In this document: piece by piece, positions 10,220-21,396 of the stretch
Numbering within the stretch: position 1 is the stretch's first letter
Layout: every line of letters starts with the position of its first letter
Origin: an uncultured Sphingomonadaceae bacterium
Lineage (GTDB): Bacteria > Pseudomonadota > Alphaproteobacteria > Sphingomonadales > Sphingomonadaceae
Reading direction: 5' to 3'
Assembly (NCBI GenBank): GCA_947488845.1
Contig: CANLBM010000002.1
Span: forward strand, 1-64,000
Length of the DNA stretch: 64,000 nucleotides
The notes under the pieces: model-generated
Databases searched by the model: none
Told to the model about the DNA's origin: nothing
The model's input: the letters and a program-made list of their open reading frames with translations, nothing else
Made by a program: the position numbers and the translations under genes

Positions 10220-12556
10220 ATGACAGGTGAAAATAAGATAATCGGGATGTGGCGCGATCGGGATGAAACTTCCGACAGCGAACAGGCAATGGCAACCGCA
10301 AACGTGCAGAGTGGTGCGCGCGATCCGGTAGCGGAAGAGCAAGAATTAACCGCAGAAATTCAGCAAGATAGCGAGATTCCGTCGGAGGACAGCTGGAGCC
10401 ATTATACCGACGATGTAACGATTGCACCGCCCCGAACCCGATATATACCAGTGTTATTGCTGGCTGTTTCCGCCCTGGGCTGGACCGGATTTTTCTTCTG
10501 GGCCAACCGCGATATTTTTACCGCAATACCATCCCCCAAGGCTGGAATTGACCTGCTGACCCAATGGTGTCTGCCGATCGCGACGCTGGGCGTGGCTTAT
10601 CTGCTCTACATGCGCAACAGCAGCAAGGAGGCGAATCGGTTCAATGACGTGGCCTCTTCGCTACGCGCCGAGTCCGAATTGCTGGAAGCACGACTGAAGA
10701 CGGTCAATAACGAGCTCAGTGTTGCGCGCGAATTCCTGAGTCACGAAAGCCGCGAACTCGAATTTCTCGGGGACAAGTCTTCTGTCAAACTGGTCAATGC
10801 GGCAGAGTTGATGAGAAGTTCGCTGGAAGACGGTCTCGGCAAAATGGTCAAGCTCGATCAAGTCGGTGAATCCGCGTACAAAAATCTTGAGCAGCTGCGC
10901 GAACATCTGCCGGTGGTCATCAACACCGCCAAGGACGTAACCAATCAGATCGGCAATGCCGGGCGGACGGCGCAGACCGAAATGGCCGCCATGGTCTCGA
11001 CCCTCAGAAGGATCGGAGAAGTCGGATCTGCGGCCAAGAAGAGCCTCGATGAACTGACCGACAAATCGGCCATCTCTGTTGAAAGCCTCGCGGTCGAAGC
11101 GGAACGAATTAAAACGAGTTTGACGAAACAGCTTGATGACGCCGGAAACGGCTCAACCGAACTGGCGAACCTGTTGAAGAAAACGACGGCGGAAACCATC
11201 GAAGCGCTCCGCAAAACACGATCCGACCTGGCTTCCGAAACATCGGAATCAGCGCTGGCAATACGTGCAGATCTCGACGCTCTGGAAGCGGCTCTGGCGA
11301 GCGCCGGCAAAGTCGCTGACGAGGAAGAGCTGCGTTTGAAAGCACTGGCAACTACGCTGGACCAGACGATTTCCGAAATCGCCGGCAGTATCAAAAAGCT
11401 CGACAATGAAAGCGGCGACAAGACGGCAAAGCTGGCCTTTGCCATGACCGCGATGGAACAGAATAGTAATGCTCTGCAGCGATCACTCGAAAGCGGCCAT
11501 GGCGCCGCTGATGGCATGATCGAACGCATGGAACGCCTGCTCGTGGCGCTGGATAGCAGCGCGCGGGAAATGGACGAAACCTTGCCCAATGCGTTCGAGC
11601 GGGTCACGGAGAAATCGAAGGAAAGCCTGGCTCTCTATGGCCAGATCGCCAGCGAGGCGAACAAGGCGCAGGAAGACGCTGGAAAAATAGCGGAGCGAAT
11701 CGCTCAAACCGACCTGTCGATCAGCCAGCAGCAGCAACAGATTCGGCAATTGCGGGAAGAAGGCGACGTTGCAGGCCAATCGATTGTCGAACAGATTGCG
11801 GAGATTTCTAAATCGCTCGAGGAAATCCGCGAGCAGAATGAAACCCTGGCGGAAAGCGCCGGCGAAAAACTGATCAGCGCGCTGCTGCGGGTCAAGGACA
11901 CGGCAAAACAGGCTTCCGAACATTCGCGCGAAGTGCTTGAAAAGTCGATTGCCGGATCGACCGAAGCTTTTGAACGGGTGAGCGAAGAAGCATTGAACCG
12001 GATCATCGATGACAAGATCGGATCGATCGCTCCGAAGCTGGAGAGGGCTGTATCGAGCGCGGTTGAAACGACCCAGTCGACCGCGGCCCATCTGACCGAT
12101 CAATTGGCCGCCATCGAGGACATGACCACCAAGCTCGAGCAGCGCATCTTGTTTGCCAAGGAAAAGTCAGAGCAGAGCAGCGACGAGAATTTCACCCGGC
12201 GGGTGGCGCAACTGACCGAGTCGCTCAATTCCATCTCGATCGACGTCGGAAAGATTCTGTCGAACGATGTCACCGACACCGAATGGGCTGCCTATCTGAA
12301 GGGCGATCGCGGTATCTTCACCCGGCGGGCGGTTCGCTTGCTCGACAACCGGGAAGTGCGCGAAGTGCTCGCCCAATATTCAGCCAATGACGAATTCCGC
12401 GAACATGTGAACCGCTACATCCATGACTTCGAAGCGATGCTGCGCGGCGTGCTCGCCACCCGCGATGGCAGCGCAATCAGCGTCACCCTGCTGTCGTCGG
12501 ACGTCGGGAAACTATATGTCGCCCTCGCCCAGGCAATCGAACGGCTGCGCAGCTAG
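10220..12556 (+). CDS. Large membrane-anchored coiled-coil protein
   Basis: A 778-residue protein of unknown function. After an acidic, disordered N-terminus (about 1-70) come two hydrophobic segments, about 73-93 (VLLLAVSALGWTGFFFW) and about 112-130 (WCLPIATLGVAYLLYM), then about 550 residues of long amphipathic helices rich in Ala, Glu, Ser, Leu and Lys that read as coiled coil. The C-terminal 110 residues look globular. The pattern resembles methyl-accepting or cytoskeleton-like scaffolds, but no methyl-accepting hairpin motif was found. A second ATG at 10247 is possible. Its last four bases overlap the end of the convergent DUF1467 gene. Confidence 0.8.
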   Translation: MTGENKIIGMWRDRDETSDSEQAMATANVQSGARDPVAEEQELTAEIQQDSEIPSEDSWSHYTDDVTIAPPRTRYIPVLLLAVSALGWTGFFFWANRDIFTAIPSPKAGIDLLTQWCLPIATLGVAYLLYMRNSSKEANRFNDVASSLRAESELLEARLKTVNNELSVAREFLSHESRELEFLGDKSSVKLVNAAELMRSSLEDGLGKMVKLDQVGESAYKNLEQLREHLPVVINTAKDVTNQIGNAGRTAQTEMAAMVSTLRRIGEVGSAAKKSLDELTDKSAISVESLAVEAERIKTSLTKQLDDAGNGSTELANLLKKTTAETIEALRKTRSDLASETSESALAIRADLDALEAALASAGKVADEEELRLKALATTLDQTISEIAGSIKKLDNESGDKTAKLAFAMTAMEQNSNALQRSLESGHGAADGMIERMERLLVALDSSAREMDETLPNAFERVTEKSKESLALYGQIASEANKAQEDAGKIAERIAQTDLSISQQQQQIRQLREEGDVAGQSIVEQIAEISKSLEEIREQNETLAESAGEKLISALLRVKDTAKQASEHSREVLEKSIAGSTEAFERVSEEALNRIIDDKIGSIAPKLERAVSSAVETTQSTAAHLTDQLAAIEDMTTKLEQRILFAKEKSEQSSDENFTRRVAQLTESLNSISIDVGKILSNDVTDTEWAAYLKGDRGIFTRRAVRLLDNREVREVLAQYSANDEFREHVNRYIHDFEAMLRGVLATRDGSAISVTLLSSDVGKLYVALAQAIERLRS

Positions 12557-12831
12557 CGCATCCGTTCGCGGCTGTTGAAGAAGTCGATATCGTCGAGCGT
12601 GATCCAGCCATTGGCATAGTTCACGTAGAATAGGCCGAACGCGGCTGTGGCCAGCAATGTTGTCAGCAACAATATCCGCAGCGGGCGGAAGTTGACCGGC
12701 GCGCCATCCGCCTGCCCTCTGACCATCTTCTCACCCGACTCATGATGATTACGAATGCCGATCGGCAGGACGATGAACGCCGCCATCACCCAGAACAGCA
12801 CATAGATGGCGATGACGGACGTGGGTTCCAT
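12553..12831 (-). CDS. DUF1467 family small membrane protein
   Basis: A 92-residue protein with two membrane segments (about 5-25, SVIAIYVLFWVMAAFIVLP; and about 50-70, RILLLTTLLATAAFGLFYV) joined by a charged loop containing IRNHHESGEKMVRGQ. This fits the alphaproteobacterial DUF1467 family, whose role is unknown. It lies three bases after rnj and is the last gene of the long minus-strand run that begins with the nuo genes. Confidence 0.85.
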   Translation of the reverse strand: MEPTSVIAIYVLFWVMAAFIVLPIGIRNHHESGEKMVRGQADGAPVNFRPLRILLLTTLLATAAFGLFYVNYANGWITLDDIDFFNSRERMR

Positions 12832-12834
12832 GGA

Positions 12835-14475
12835 TCAGGCCTCTATCGTGAGCACCGATACGATCGGTTTCTTACCGGTCCATTCGGTCGCCGCGCGGCG
12901 AACAAGCAAGCGGATGGCTTCGTTGAACTTGTCGATATCGCCAACCGGTCTGGAATATTTGGCGACAATCTTGTCGACGACTTCGTCGAGGAAATCCTCT
13001 TCGTCTTCCTCGAGCGGTACGCCGTGCATCTTGAGCACCGGCTGCCCGAAGATCTTGCCCTTGTGGTCGAGACCGATGGCCACCGAGATCATGCCGTTAT
13101 GAGCGGTCTTGCGCCGGTCGTTCAATGTTCTGCCGTCAGCCGGGATGATCACGTCGCCATCGACAACAAGCCGTCCGGTGCGTTCCTGTCCCAATATTTT
13201 GGGACCATTCGGAGCCAGTCGCACAACATCGCCATTCTGCTGGAAGATCGCTTTCGGAACGCCGTGTTCGAGAGCGAAACGGGCCTGCGTTTTCATATGA
13301 CGGATCTCGCCGTGAACCGGGACCAGGATTTCCGGTCTGATCCAGTCGTACATCTGGGCGAGTTCGGGTTGACCGGGATGGCCGGAAACATGGATATGTT
13401 CCTGACGCTCGGTAATCATCACAACGCCCTTTGATGCGAGCTGGTTCTGGATGCGGCCAATCGCAATTTCATTGCCGGGAATCTGTTTCGACGAGAACAG
13501 CACATGATCGCCTTCGGAAAGCTTGATCTGGTGGCTGTCGCCGGCAATCCGTCCGAGAGCGGCCCGTGCCTCGCCCTGACCGCCGGTTGCGATGATCATC
13601 ACCTTGTCGCGCGGAAGGCTCATCGCCTCCTGGAAGTCGACCGTCGGCGGAAAATCCTTGAGATAGCCGTTTTCGCGGCAATTTTCGATGATCCGGTCGA
13701 GCGAACGCCCGGCCACACAGAGCTTGCGTCCGGCATGGATGGCGACCTCGCCGAGCGTCTGCAATCGGGCAGCGTTGGATGCGAAGGTGGTGACCACGAT
13801 CCGCGTGTCGATATCCTCGACCACCCGCATCAGGTTGCGGCGCACTTCGCCTTCCGATCCGGACGCTTTTTCGTTGAAGACATTGGTCGAATCACAGACC
13901 ATCGCCAATATGCCCTCATCGCCGATTTGCTTGAGCGTTTCCGGCGAAGACGGGACGCCGAGCACCGGCTCGTCATCGAGCTTCCAGTCACCGGTGTGAA
14001 AAATCTTGCCGTAAGGCGTGTCGATCAGCATCGCATTGCCCTCGGCAATAGAGTGCGCGATCGGCAGATAGCGGAAGCCGAACGGGCCGAGATCAAAGCT
14101 GCCCTCGTTGGGAATGATGTTGAGCTTGACCTGATGCTCCAGCCCGACTTCTTCCAGCTTGCGGCGGATCAGGCCGGCGGTGAACGGCGTTGCAAACAGC
14201 GGCACATCGAGATCGGCGGCGAAATAGGGAACCGCGCCAATATGGTCTTCATGACCGTGGGTCAGCACGATGCCGAGCAGATCCTTGCTGTTCTTCTCGA
14301 TAAATTCGAGGTCGGGCAGAATCAGGTCGATCCCCGGATAGCTCGGGTCGGCAAAGGTCATGCCGAGATCGACCATCACCCACTTGCCGTCACAGCCGTA
14401 GAGATTGACATTCATGCCGATTTCGCCCGACCCGCCAAGGGCCAGGAAGAGAAGTTCTTTTTTAGATTTTGTCAT
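12835..14475 (-). CDS. rnj: Ribonuclease J
   Basis: Metallo-beta-lactamase/beta-CASP ribonuclease with endonuclease and 5'-3' exonuclease activity in mRNA turnover and rRNA maturation. The 546-residue protein carries the zinc motif THGHEDHIG (His73, His75, Asp77, His78), further family motifs such as HTGDWKLDD and DSTNVF, the beta-CASP region and the C-terminal domain. The ATG overlaps the coaX stop by four bases (ATGA), so translation is coupled. Confidence 0.94.
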   Translation of the reverse strand: MTKSKKELLFLALGGSGEIGMNVNLYGCDGKWVMVDLGMTFADPSYPGIDLILPDLEFIEKNSKDLLGIVLTHGHEDHIGAVPYFAADLDVPLFATPFTAGLIRRKLEEVGLEHQVKLNIIPNEGSFDLGPFGFRYLPIAHSIAEGNAMLIDTPYGKIFHTGDWKLDDEPVLGVPSSPETLKQIGDEGILAMVCDSTNVFNEKASGSEGEVRRNLMRVVEDIDTRIVVTTFASNAARLQTLGEVAIHAGRKLCVAGRSLDRIIENCRENGYLKDFPPTVDFQEAMSLPRDKVMIIATGGQGEARAALGRIAGDSHQIKLSEGDHVLFSSKQIPGNEIAIGRIQNQLASKGVVMITERQEHIHVSGHPGQPELAQMYDWIRPEILVPVHGEIRHMKTQARFALEHGVPKAIFQQNGDVVRLAPNGPKILGQERTGRLVVDGDVIIPADGRTLNDRRKTAHNGMISVAIGLDHKGKIFGQPVLKMHGVPLEEDEEDFLDEVVDKIVAKYSRPVGDIDKFNEAIRLLVRRAATEWTGKKPIVSVLTIEA

Positions 14476-15254
14476 TTAGCGTGTGTTGCTCGCTGATAGA
14501 GGAAATGCAGGCCCTGAAGAGTCAGGTCTGATTCTAGATGGTCAAATACGTCTGTATGTTCGTCAAAAAGTACGGCTAAGCCGCCGGTAGCAATGATTTT
14601 GGTCGGACGACCGATTTGTGCCTTGGTCCGTGCTACTAGACCCTCGATCATCGCAACATAACCCCAGAAAATGCCAATCAGCATCTGGCTTTCGGTGGTG
14701 GTGCCGATGACATTGTCACTTTCGGGCGATTCCAGCGCGATACGCGGAAGCTGTGCGGTCTTTCCGACCAGAGCATCCAGCGAAAGATTAATTCCGGGAG
14801 CGATGATACCACCTTTATAGGCGCCTTCATAGTCTGCGACATCGAACGTGGTTGCGGTACCGAAATCGATGATCACGATATCCTGCTTATATTTCTGATG
14901 CGCCGCAATAACATTGAGTACGCGGTCGGCACCGACGCTATCGGGTTGCTCGACATCAAGGGCCACGCCCCATTCCGCTGCGCCACGGCCAGCGACAAGC
15001 GGGGTCACGCCAAAATATTTTTCCGAGAGGACCGTCAGATTATGGAGCGCCCGCGGGACCACCGTACCGATGATCACCGAATCAACCGCGCCAAGCTCCA
15101 GCCCTTCCAGTTCCAGCAACTGCCGGAGCCAGACAACATATTCATCCGCGGTGCGGCGAGCATCGGTTGCGATGCGCCAGCGCGCGCGAATGCTATCGCC
15201 TTCAAAAAGGGCGAACACAACATTGGTATTTCCGGCGTCGATTGCCAATAGCAT
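14472..15254 (-). CDS. coaX: Type III pantothenate kinase
   Basis: Phosphorylates pantothenate in the first step of coenzyme A synthesis. The 260-residue protein has the ASKHA-fold phosphate loop [12 protein letters not shown] at the N-terminus, the VGADRVLN motif and the DFGTATTFD motif of type III enzymes. It starts 15 bases after the birA stop and ends overlapping rnj. The order birA-coaX-rnj behind nuoN is a familiar alphaproteobacterial arrangement. Confidence 0.94.
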   Translation of the reverse strand: MLLAIDAGNTNVVFALFEGDSIRARWRIATDARRTADEYVVWLRQLLELEGLELGAVDSVIIGTVVPRALHNLTVLSEKYFGVTPLVAGRGAAEWGVALDVEQPDSVGADRVLNVIAAHQKYKQDIVIIDFGTATTFDVADYEGAYKGGIIAPGINLSLDALVGKTAQLPRIALESPESDNVIGTTTESQMLIGIFWGYVAMIEGLVARTKAQIGRPTKIIATGGLAVLFDEHTDVFDHLESDLTLQGLHFLYQRATHAK

Positions 15255-15269
15255 TAGCGACTCTTCTCT

Positions 15270-15983
15270 CTATCCGATGGAAATGTCACCGGCGTGTATT
15301 TCGATAAGCGTTCCATCGGCTTTTCTCAAGCAGAGTGCGCCATCACGGGTCAGGCCGGCATATTTGCCGGTGGTTTTCTCGCCGCGTTCGTCACTGGTCG
15401 TGACAGTGCTGCCGACCGGATGGGCCAGCTTCTGCCATTCCGTCAGAATATGCGAAAACCCCTGATCGCGCCAGATATTTACAAATGCGGCAAATGTTTC
15501 GGACAGGTGGTCCAGAAAACCGGCAGCGTCGATTGTAGCGCCCTCGGCCGCGAGGCTGGTCACCGCCCTACCCTCGATCTCCGGTTTGACCGCAATATTC
15601 ACGCCGATGCCCACCACAATCTGGTTTCTCACCCGCTCCAGCAGGATACCGCAGATTTTCGCGTGCGATACCAGAACATCATTTGGCCATTTCAGGATCA
15701 TTTCAGCGCCGGGAAGAAACGAACGGATAGAAGTATAAACGGCCAGTCCGGCGACAAAGGACAGGCTGGACGGTGTCGGATCGCCCGGGCGAATATCAAC
15801 CACCGTGCTGCAATAGAGATTACCTGCCGGGCTTTCCCATTTGCGCCCCAGTCGTCCCACGCCGCCAACCTGCTTCTCGGCGCGCAGCCAGAACCCCTCT
15901 GGCGCATTGCCCTGCTCCGCCAGCAGCTTCACATCCGCATTGGTCGATGCGGTTTCGGCAACGGTCTCTAACGAAATAGTCAG
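15270..15983 (-). CDS. birA: Biotin--[acetyl-CoA-carboxylase] ligase, no HTH domain
   Basis: Attaches biotin to the acetyl-CoA carboxylase carrier protein. The catalytic motifs are present: STNAD near the N-terminus, GGVGRLGRKWESPAG and KWPNDVLV. There is no N-terminal DNA-binding domain, so it is the short form. The usual first start, GTG at 15932, would cut off the conserved ETASTNAD strand. The frame is open upstream to a CTG at 15983 that overlaps the nuoN stop as CTGA, exactly like the ATGA/GTGA overlaps in the rest of the operon. I therefore extend the gene to 15983 (237 residues); the CTG start is inference, and an ATT at 15977 is another option. Confidence 0.85.
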   Translation of the reverse strand: MTISLETVAETASTNADVKLLAEQGNAPEGFWLRAEKQVGGVGRLGRKWESPAGNLYCSTVVDIRPGDPTPSSLSFVAGLAVYTSIRSFLPGAEMILKWPNDVLVSHAKICGILLERVRNQIVVGIGVNIAVKPEIEGRAVTSLAAEGATIDAAGFLDHLSETFAAFVNIWRDQGFSHILTEWQKLAHPVGSTVTTSDERGEKTTGKYAGLTRDGALCLRKADGTLIEIHAGDISIG

Positions 15984-17434
15984 AAGAGCGACGCCGCCGC
16001 TGCGGCAGTAATCGGCGCTACAAATGGTATCGCAAGATAGCCGAGCGGCGAGACGAACAATGCCATGACCGCAATCAGGATATTCTCGGTCTTGTGACCT
16101 GTGCTCACGATCTCGCCGGCAGGATCATCGAAATAGATGATCTTGACGACCTTGATATAGTAAAACGCGCCAATGACCGAAGCGGCAATACCGATTACCG
16201 CGAGCGGCAACATGCCAGCTGCGACGGCCGCATCAAAGACCAGGAACTTGCCCCAGAAACCGAACAAAGGCGGAATGCCGGCAAGCGAGAACATGAACAC
16301 GGCAAAGGCAGCAGCCAGTCCGGGACGCGTCTGCGACAGTCCGGCGAGGCTCGAGAGGCTTTCCAGCGGCCTGCCGTCCTTGTCGCGCATTTCCAGCACG
16401 CAGATAAAGCTGCCCAATGTCATCGCGACATAGATGGCGAGATAGAACATCATCGCCGAAATACCCGCTGCCGTGCCCGTCGCGAGACCGATGAGCAGAA
16501 AGCCGACATTGTTGATCGAACTGTAAGCAAGCAGCCGCTTGATATTCTGCTGGCCGATCGCGGCAACCGCGCCGAGAATGATCGACGCCAGGGCGACGAA
16601 TACGATGATCTGCTGCCAGGCAGAAGTCTGGCCACCAAAGGCATCGATGATCACCCGAGCGGTCAAAGCAACAGCGGCCACTTTCGGCGCACTGGCGAAG
16701 AATGCACTGACCGGAGTCGGCGCGCCTTCGTAAACGTCCGGCGTCCACATATGGAACGGCACGGCGCTGATCTTGAACGCCAGTCCCGACAGGACAAGAA
16801 CCAGCCCGATCAGCGGGCCGGTGGAAAGATCACCGCTCAGCGTATCGCCGATCACGGCAAAGCTGGTCGAGCCGGCAAAGCCGTAGACCAGAGAGATGCC
16901 GAACAGCAGCATGCCGCTGGCCAAAGCACCGAGGACAAAATATTTCAGGCCCGCTTCGGAGGAGCGCACATCGGTGCGGATGAAGCTGGCCAGAACATAG
17001 GCCGACAGGCTGTTCAACTCGAGACCGATATAGAGGGTCATCATGTCGGTTGCCGACACCATCATGCCCATGCCGATGCAGGCAAACAGGATCAGGATCG
17101 GATATTCCGCGCGATATTTGCCGCCGGCCTGGAAGAAACGCGGCGCGATCATCAGCGAGACAATCGCCGCGATATAGATCAGGAATTTCGCGGAACTGCC
17201 GAAAGCATCCATGCGATACTGGCCGTCAAAAGCGAACACGCCGCCCTTGAATTCGGGCATATGGGCGAGACTCATCAACAGCGTCGACGCGCCGAACAGC
17301 GCCGCTGCCGACAATATCGTCACCAGACGGGCCGATTTGTCACCACCCCAGGCAGCGACCATCAGCAGGACAAGGCTCGAGATCGAGAGAAAGATTTCCG
17401 GCGAAACCAGCCAAAGGGAATTTCCGATACCCAT
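15980..17434 (-). CDS. nuoN: NADH-quinone oxidoreductase subunit N
   Basis: Antiporter-like membrane subunit of respiratory complex I. The 484-residue protein is almost entirely hydrophobic, with the Proton_antipo_M core around LVLSGLAFKISAVPFHMW, including the conserved Lys of proton channels. The start is the ATG at 17434, which overlaps the nuoM stop by one base (TGATG). Its own stop overlaps the proposed birA start. Confidence 0.95.
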   Translation of the reverse strand: MGIGNSLWLVSPEIFLSISSLVLLMVAAWGGDKSARLVTILSAAALFGASTLLMSLAHMPEFKGGVFAFDGQYRMDAFGSSAKFLIYIAAIVSLMIAPRFFQAGGKYRAEYPILILFACIGMGMMVSATDMMTLYIGLELNSLSAYVLASFIRTDVRSSEAGLKYFVLGALASGMLLFGISLVYGFAGSTSFAVIGDTLSGDLSTGPLIGLVLVLSGLAFKISAVPFHMWTPDVYEGAPTPVSAFFASAPKVAAVALTARVIIDAFGGQTSAWQQIIVFVALASIILGAVAAIGQQNIKRLLAYSSINNVGFLLIGLATGTAAGISAMMFYLAIYVAMTLGSFICVLEMRDKDGRPLESLSSLAGLSQTRPGLAAAFAVFMFSLAGIPPLFGFWGKFLVFDAAVAAGMLPLAVIGIAASVIGAFYYIKVVKIIYFDDPAGEIVSTGHKTENILIAVMALFVSPLGYLAIPFVAPITAAAAASLF

Positions 17435-18972
17435 CAGTGTGCCTCCCCTTCTGCATGGTCCTTGGCGACGGCTTTCGCCTCGCCCATCTTGAGATGCGCA
17501 TCGCCTTCCGGAGCCGCGCGGTCGATGCGCGCAACCAGCGCGCCGACATCGCCGCGGATCGGGGCCATGAAGCTTTCGGGATAGACGCCCATCCACATTA
17601 CAGCAGCGGCGATCGGCGCGAGCAGCGCCATTTCCCGTGCAGACAGATCCGGCATCGCTTTGACATCCTCGTGAACAAGTTCACCGAATGCAACCCGGCG
17701 ATAGAGATAGAGCATATAGCCTGCGCCGAGGATGATCCCCGTTGTCGCGACAAGCGTGACCCAGCTGTTGACCTCGTAGAGACCGATCAGCGAGAGAAAT
17801 TCGCCGACGAAACCGCTGGTGCCCGGCAGACCGATCGAGGCCATGGTGAAAAGCAGGAACAGGATCGCATATTTCGGCATGTTGATCGCCAGTCCGCCGT
17901 AGCGGTCGATTTCCCGCGTGTGCAGCCGGTCGTAGATCACGCCGACACAAAGGAACAGTGCGCCGGATACAAGGCCGTGGCTCAGCATCACGATGACCGC
18001 GCCTTCGATGCCCTGGCGGTTGAACGCGAACAGGCCGAGCGTGACGATCGCCATATGGGCGACCGACGAATAAGCGATCAGCTTCTTCATGTCCTGCTGC
18101 ACCAGCGCCACCAGCGAGGTGTAGATCACGGCCACCATCGACAGGCCGAAGACCAGCCAGATGAACTGTTCGGACGCTTCGGGAAACATCGGCAGCGAGA
18201 AGCGCAGGAAGCCGTAGCCACCCATTTTCAGCAGCACGCCGGCTAATATGACCGAACCGGCGGTCGGTGCCTGAACATGCGCGTCGGGCAACCAGGTGTG
18301 GACCGGCCACATCGGCATCTTGACCGCGAAGCTGGCGAAGAAGGCCAGCCACAGCCAGGTCTGGGCCTCGGGCGCAAAATCATAGTTGAGCAGGGTCGGA
18401 ATGTCGCTGGTTCCCGCGTCCTGCACCATCCACAGCATCGCGATCAGCATCACCACCGAGCCGAGCAAGGTGTAGAGGAAGAATTTATAGCTGGCGTAGA
18501 TCCGGTTCGCACCGCCCCAGATACCGATGATCAGGTACATCGGGATCAGGCCCGCTTCGAACAGGATATAGAAGAGGAAGATATCCTGCGCCGCAAAGAC
18601 GCCGATCATCAGCACCTCCATGAACAGGAAGGCAGCCATATATTCGCCGACCCGCGTCTGGATCGATTCCCAGCTGGCACCGATACAGATCGGCATCAGG
18701 AACACGGTGAGCATGATCAGCATCATCGAGATACCATCGATCCCCAGCGCCCAGGCAAAATTGCCGAACAGATCGGACCGCTCGACATATTGCCATTGCG
18801 GACCGCCAATGTCGTAATTGGCCCAAAGGACAATGCCGAGCACGAACAGTGCGAGAGTCGTAGCAAGCGCCAGCCAGCGCGCGGCCTGCGCGTTGAGGAA
18901 CAGACAAATAATCGCTGCCAGCATCGGCAGCCCCATCATCAGGGACAGGATCGGGAAATCGAGCTGGTTCAT
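17434..18972 (-). CDS. nuoM: NADH-quinone oxidoreductase subunit M
   Basis: Second antiporter-like subunit of complex I, 512 residues with about 14 membrane segments. The conserved stretch [19 protein letters not shown] carries the channel Lys, and the conserved Glu lies in the [12 protein letters not shown] neighbourhood. A hydrophilic tail of about 35 residues rich in His, Lys and Glu follows the last helix. The gene overlaps nuoL and nuoN by one base on either side. Confidence 0.96.
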   Translation of the reverse strand: MNQLDFPILSLMMGLPMLAAIICLFLNAQAARWLALATTLALFVLGIVLWANYDIGGPQWQYVERSDLFGNFAWALGIDGISMMLIMLTVFLMPICIGASWESIQTRVGEYMAAFLFMEVLMIGVFAAQDIFLFYILFEAGLIPMYLIIGIWGGANRIYASYKFFLYTLLGSVVMLIAMLWMVQDAGTSDIPTLLNYDFAPEAQTWLWLAFFASFAVKMPMWPVHTWLPDAHVQAPTAGSVILAGVLLKMGGYGFLRFSLPMFPEASEQFIWLVFGLSMVAVIYTSLVALVQQDMKKLIAYSSVAHMAIVTLGLFAFNRQGIEGAVIVMLSHGLVSGALFLCVGVIYDRLHTREIDRYGGLAINMPKYAILFLLFTMASIGLPGTSGFVGEFLSLIGLYEVNSWVTLVATTGIILGAGYMLYLYRRVAFGELVHEDVKAMPDLSAREMALLAPIAAAVMWMGVYPESFMAPIRGDVGALVARIDRAAPEGDAHLKMGEAKAVAKDHAEGEAH

Positions 18973-20975
18973 TAGCTGGCTCCCTGCACGATAATCCAGG
19001 TCGCGGCGGCCGCGAGGCCGAGCAACATGACGAGCGCATAAGTATAGAGATATCCGCTCTGGAAGCGCTTCATCACGCCGGAACCGCTGGCGATGACCGC
19101 AGCAATGCCATTGGGGCCGAAGCGGTCAATCGTGCCTTCGTCGCCCTTCTTCCAGAACAGTCGCCCGAACCAGAATGCGGGGCGGATGAATATCCGGTCA
19201 TAAAGCTCATCGAAATACCATTTGTTGAAGAAAAATGCATAAAGCGGGCTGAAGGTCGCGGCGAGACGCGCCGGACGGTCGGTGCCGCGGAAATACATGA
19301 AATAGGCGGTCGCGAGGCCGGTTAGCATGGCGGCGGTCGCCGACAATTTTACCCACAAAGGCACTTCGTGCATGGCGTGCATCAGTCCGGCATCATAAGC
19401 GATCGCGCCGTTCCAGAAACTGCCATCGTCGATGAAGGCATGGCTGAAGACAAAGCCCGCGAACACTGCGCCGATCGACAAAAGCCCCAGTGGCACCAGC
19501 ATCGTCAAGGGACTCTCATGCGGGTGATAGCCGCCGGTCGTGTCGTCGCCAGCCTGTTCGGGCGTCTTGTGAACGCTGTGCTGGATATGTTCGGACTGGA
19601 TCCAGCGCGGCTTGCCCCAGAAGGTCAGGAACATCAGGCGCCAGCTGTAGAAGCTGGTCAGCAAGGCGGCGAGTACGCCGATGAAGAAGGCGAACTGGCC
19701 GACCTGGCTGCCCGAAGCAAATGCCGCCTCGATAATCGCGTCCTTGGAATGGAAGCCTGCAAACCCGGCGTGAAGCCAGTAGATACCGACGCCGGTGATC
19801 GCCAGCGTACCGGCCATCATCGCCCAGAAGGTCAACGGGATTTCTTTCCGCAGACCACCATAATAGCGCATGTCCTGCTCGTGATGCATCGCGTGGATCA
19901 CCGAACCGGCACCGAGGAACAACAACGCCTTGAAGAAGGCGTGGGTGAACAGGTGGAACATCGCCACATTATAGGCGCCAACACCGGCGGCGAAGAACAT
20001 ATAGCCGAGCTGCGAACAGGTCGAATAGGCGATCACCCGCTTGATATCATTCTGCACGAGACCAACGGTCGCGGCGAAGATCGCGGTGGCAGCGCCAACC
20101 ACTGTTACAACGGTCAAGGCGACCGGGCTGGTTTCGAACATCGGCGAGAGACGGCAAACCATGAACACGCCTGCGGTGACCATGGTCGCGGCGTGGATCA
20201 GCGCGGAGACCGGTGTCGGGCCTTCCATCGCGTCCGGCAACCAGGTGTGTAGACCGAGCTGTGCCGACTTGCCCATCGCGCCGATGAACAATAGCAGACA
20301 GATTATGGTCATCGTATCGAGACGCATGCCCGCGAAAGTGATCGTCGAACCGGCCATTGCTGGTGCGGCTTCGAGGATTTCCGGAATCGAGACCGTGCCA
20401 AAGACAAGGAACGTAGCAAAAATACCCAGCATGAAACCAAGGTCACCAACGCGGTTGACGACGAAAGCCTTGATCGCCGCGGCATTGGCGCTCGGCTTCT
20501 TGAACCAGAAACCGATCAGCAAATAGGACGCAAGTCCGACGCCTTCCCAGCCAAAGAACATCTGCACCAGATTGTTCGCGGTCACCAGCATCAGCATGGC
20601 AAAGGTGAACAATGACAGATAGGCGAAGAAGCGCGGCTGGTCCGGATCTTCGTCCATATAGCCCCATGAATAGAGATGGACGAGCGCGGAGACCGTGGTC
20701 ACGACCACCAGCATCACTGCGGTCAGTGTATCGACGCGCAAGGACCAGTCGAAATTCAGGTCCCCCGAGATAATCCAGGTCATGACCGGCACGACTTCGG
20801 CACTGCTGGTTCCGCTGACAAAACCGATGAATATCGGCCAGCTCAGCGCGCAGGCGGCAAAAAGTGCACCAGTGGTGATCAGTTTCGCCGGCACATTGCC
20901 GATGATACGGTTGCCGAAACCGGCGACTATCGCTGCCAGCAGGGGCAGGAATACTATGAGAGTGATGCTGTTCAC
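18972..20975 (-). CDS. nuoL: NADH-quinone oxidoreductase subunit L
   Basis: Largest antiporter-like subunit of complex I, 667 residues, with the Proton_antipo_N region, the core motif [19 protein letters not shown] and the long lateral helix near the C-terminus. Translation starts at GTG (20975). It is separated from nuoK by a 115-base gap that holds a hairpin repeat and overlaps nuoM by one base. Confidence 0.96.
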   Translation of the reverse strand: MNSITLIVFLPLLAAIVAGFGNRIIGNVPAKLITTGALFAACALSWPIFIGFVSGTSSAEVVPVMTWIISGDLNFDWSLRVDTLTAVMLVVVTTVSALVHLYSWGYMDEDPDQPRFFAYLSLFTFAMLMLVTANNLVQMFFGWEGVGLASYLLIGFWFKKPSANAAAIKAFVVNRVGDLGFMLGIFATFLVFGTVSIPEILEAAPAMAGSTITFAGMRLDTMTIICLLLFIGAMGKSAQLGLHTWLPDAMEGPTPVSALIHAATMVTAGVFMVCRLSPMFETSPVALTVVTVVGAATAIFAATVGLVQNDIKRVIAYSTCSQLGYMFFAAGVGAYNVAMFHLFTHAFFKALLFLGAGSVIHAMHHEQDMRYYGGLRKEIPLTFWAMMAGTLAITGVGIYWLHAGFAGFHSKDAIIEAAFASGSQVGQFAFFIGVLAALLTSFYSWRLMFLTFWGKPRWIQSEHIQHSVHKTPEQAGDDTTGGYHPHESPLTMLVPLGLLSIGAVFAGFVFSHAFIDDGSFWNGAIAYDAGLMHAMHEVPLWVKLSATAAMLTGLATAYFMYFRGTDRPARLAATFSPLYAFFFNKWYFDELYDRIFIRPAFWFGRLFWKKGDEGTIDRFGPNGIAAVIASGSGVMKRFQSGYLYTYALVMLLGLAAAATWIIVQGAS

Positions 20976-20990
20976 GAACTAACCTCGTCG

Positions 20991-21066
20991 CCCCAGCGAA
21001 GGCTGGGGCCTAACCCGCCTGCAGTGGGAGCACATGATTTGGGTTGGATCCCAGCCTTCGCTGGGA
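20991..21066. repeat. Inverted hairpin repeat between nuoK and nuoL
   Basis: Two near-palindromes, CCCCAGCGAAGGCTGGGG (20991-21008) and TCCCAGCCTTCGCTGGGA (21049-21066), are reverse complements of each other except at the ends. Each can form its own stem (7 bp, four-base loop) or they can pair into one long stem. The form is like the intergenic repeats scattered in many sphingomonad genomes. Confidence 0.85.
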
Positions 21067-21090
21067 TGACAGAAATAAAATTCACCGGCG

Positions 21091-21396
21091 CTACCCCTTC
21101 ATCCGGTTGACATCATCGACGGCGATTGTGCCGCGCTGACGGAAATAAATCACGAGAATGGCCAGCCCGATGGCGGCTTCGCCTGCGGCAACGGTCAGGA
21201 TGAACATGGCGAACACCTGCCCGGTCATGTCGCCGAGAAAGGCGCTGAACGCGACAAAATTGAGGTTCACCGCGAGCAGGATCAATTCGATCGCCATCAG
21301 GATGATGATGATATTCTTGCGGTTGAGGAATATGCCGAGCATGCCCATCACGAACAGGATCGAGCTGACGACGAGATAATGTTCAATGCCGATCAC
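21091..21396 (-). CDS. nuoK: NADH-quinone oxidoreductase subunit K
   Basis: Small three-helix membrane subunit of complex I, 101 residues, with the two conserved membrane glutamates in [14 protein letters not shown] and [13 protein letters not shown]. It starts with GTG that overlaps the nuoJ stop by four bases (GTGA). Confidence 0.96.
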   Translation of the reverse strand: MIGIEHYLVVSSILFVMGMLGIFLNRKNIIIILMAIELILLAVNLNFVAFSAFLGDMTGQVFAMFILTVAAGEAAIGLAILVIYFRQRGTIAVDDVNRMKG

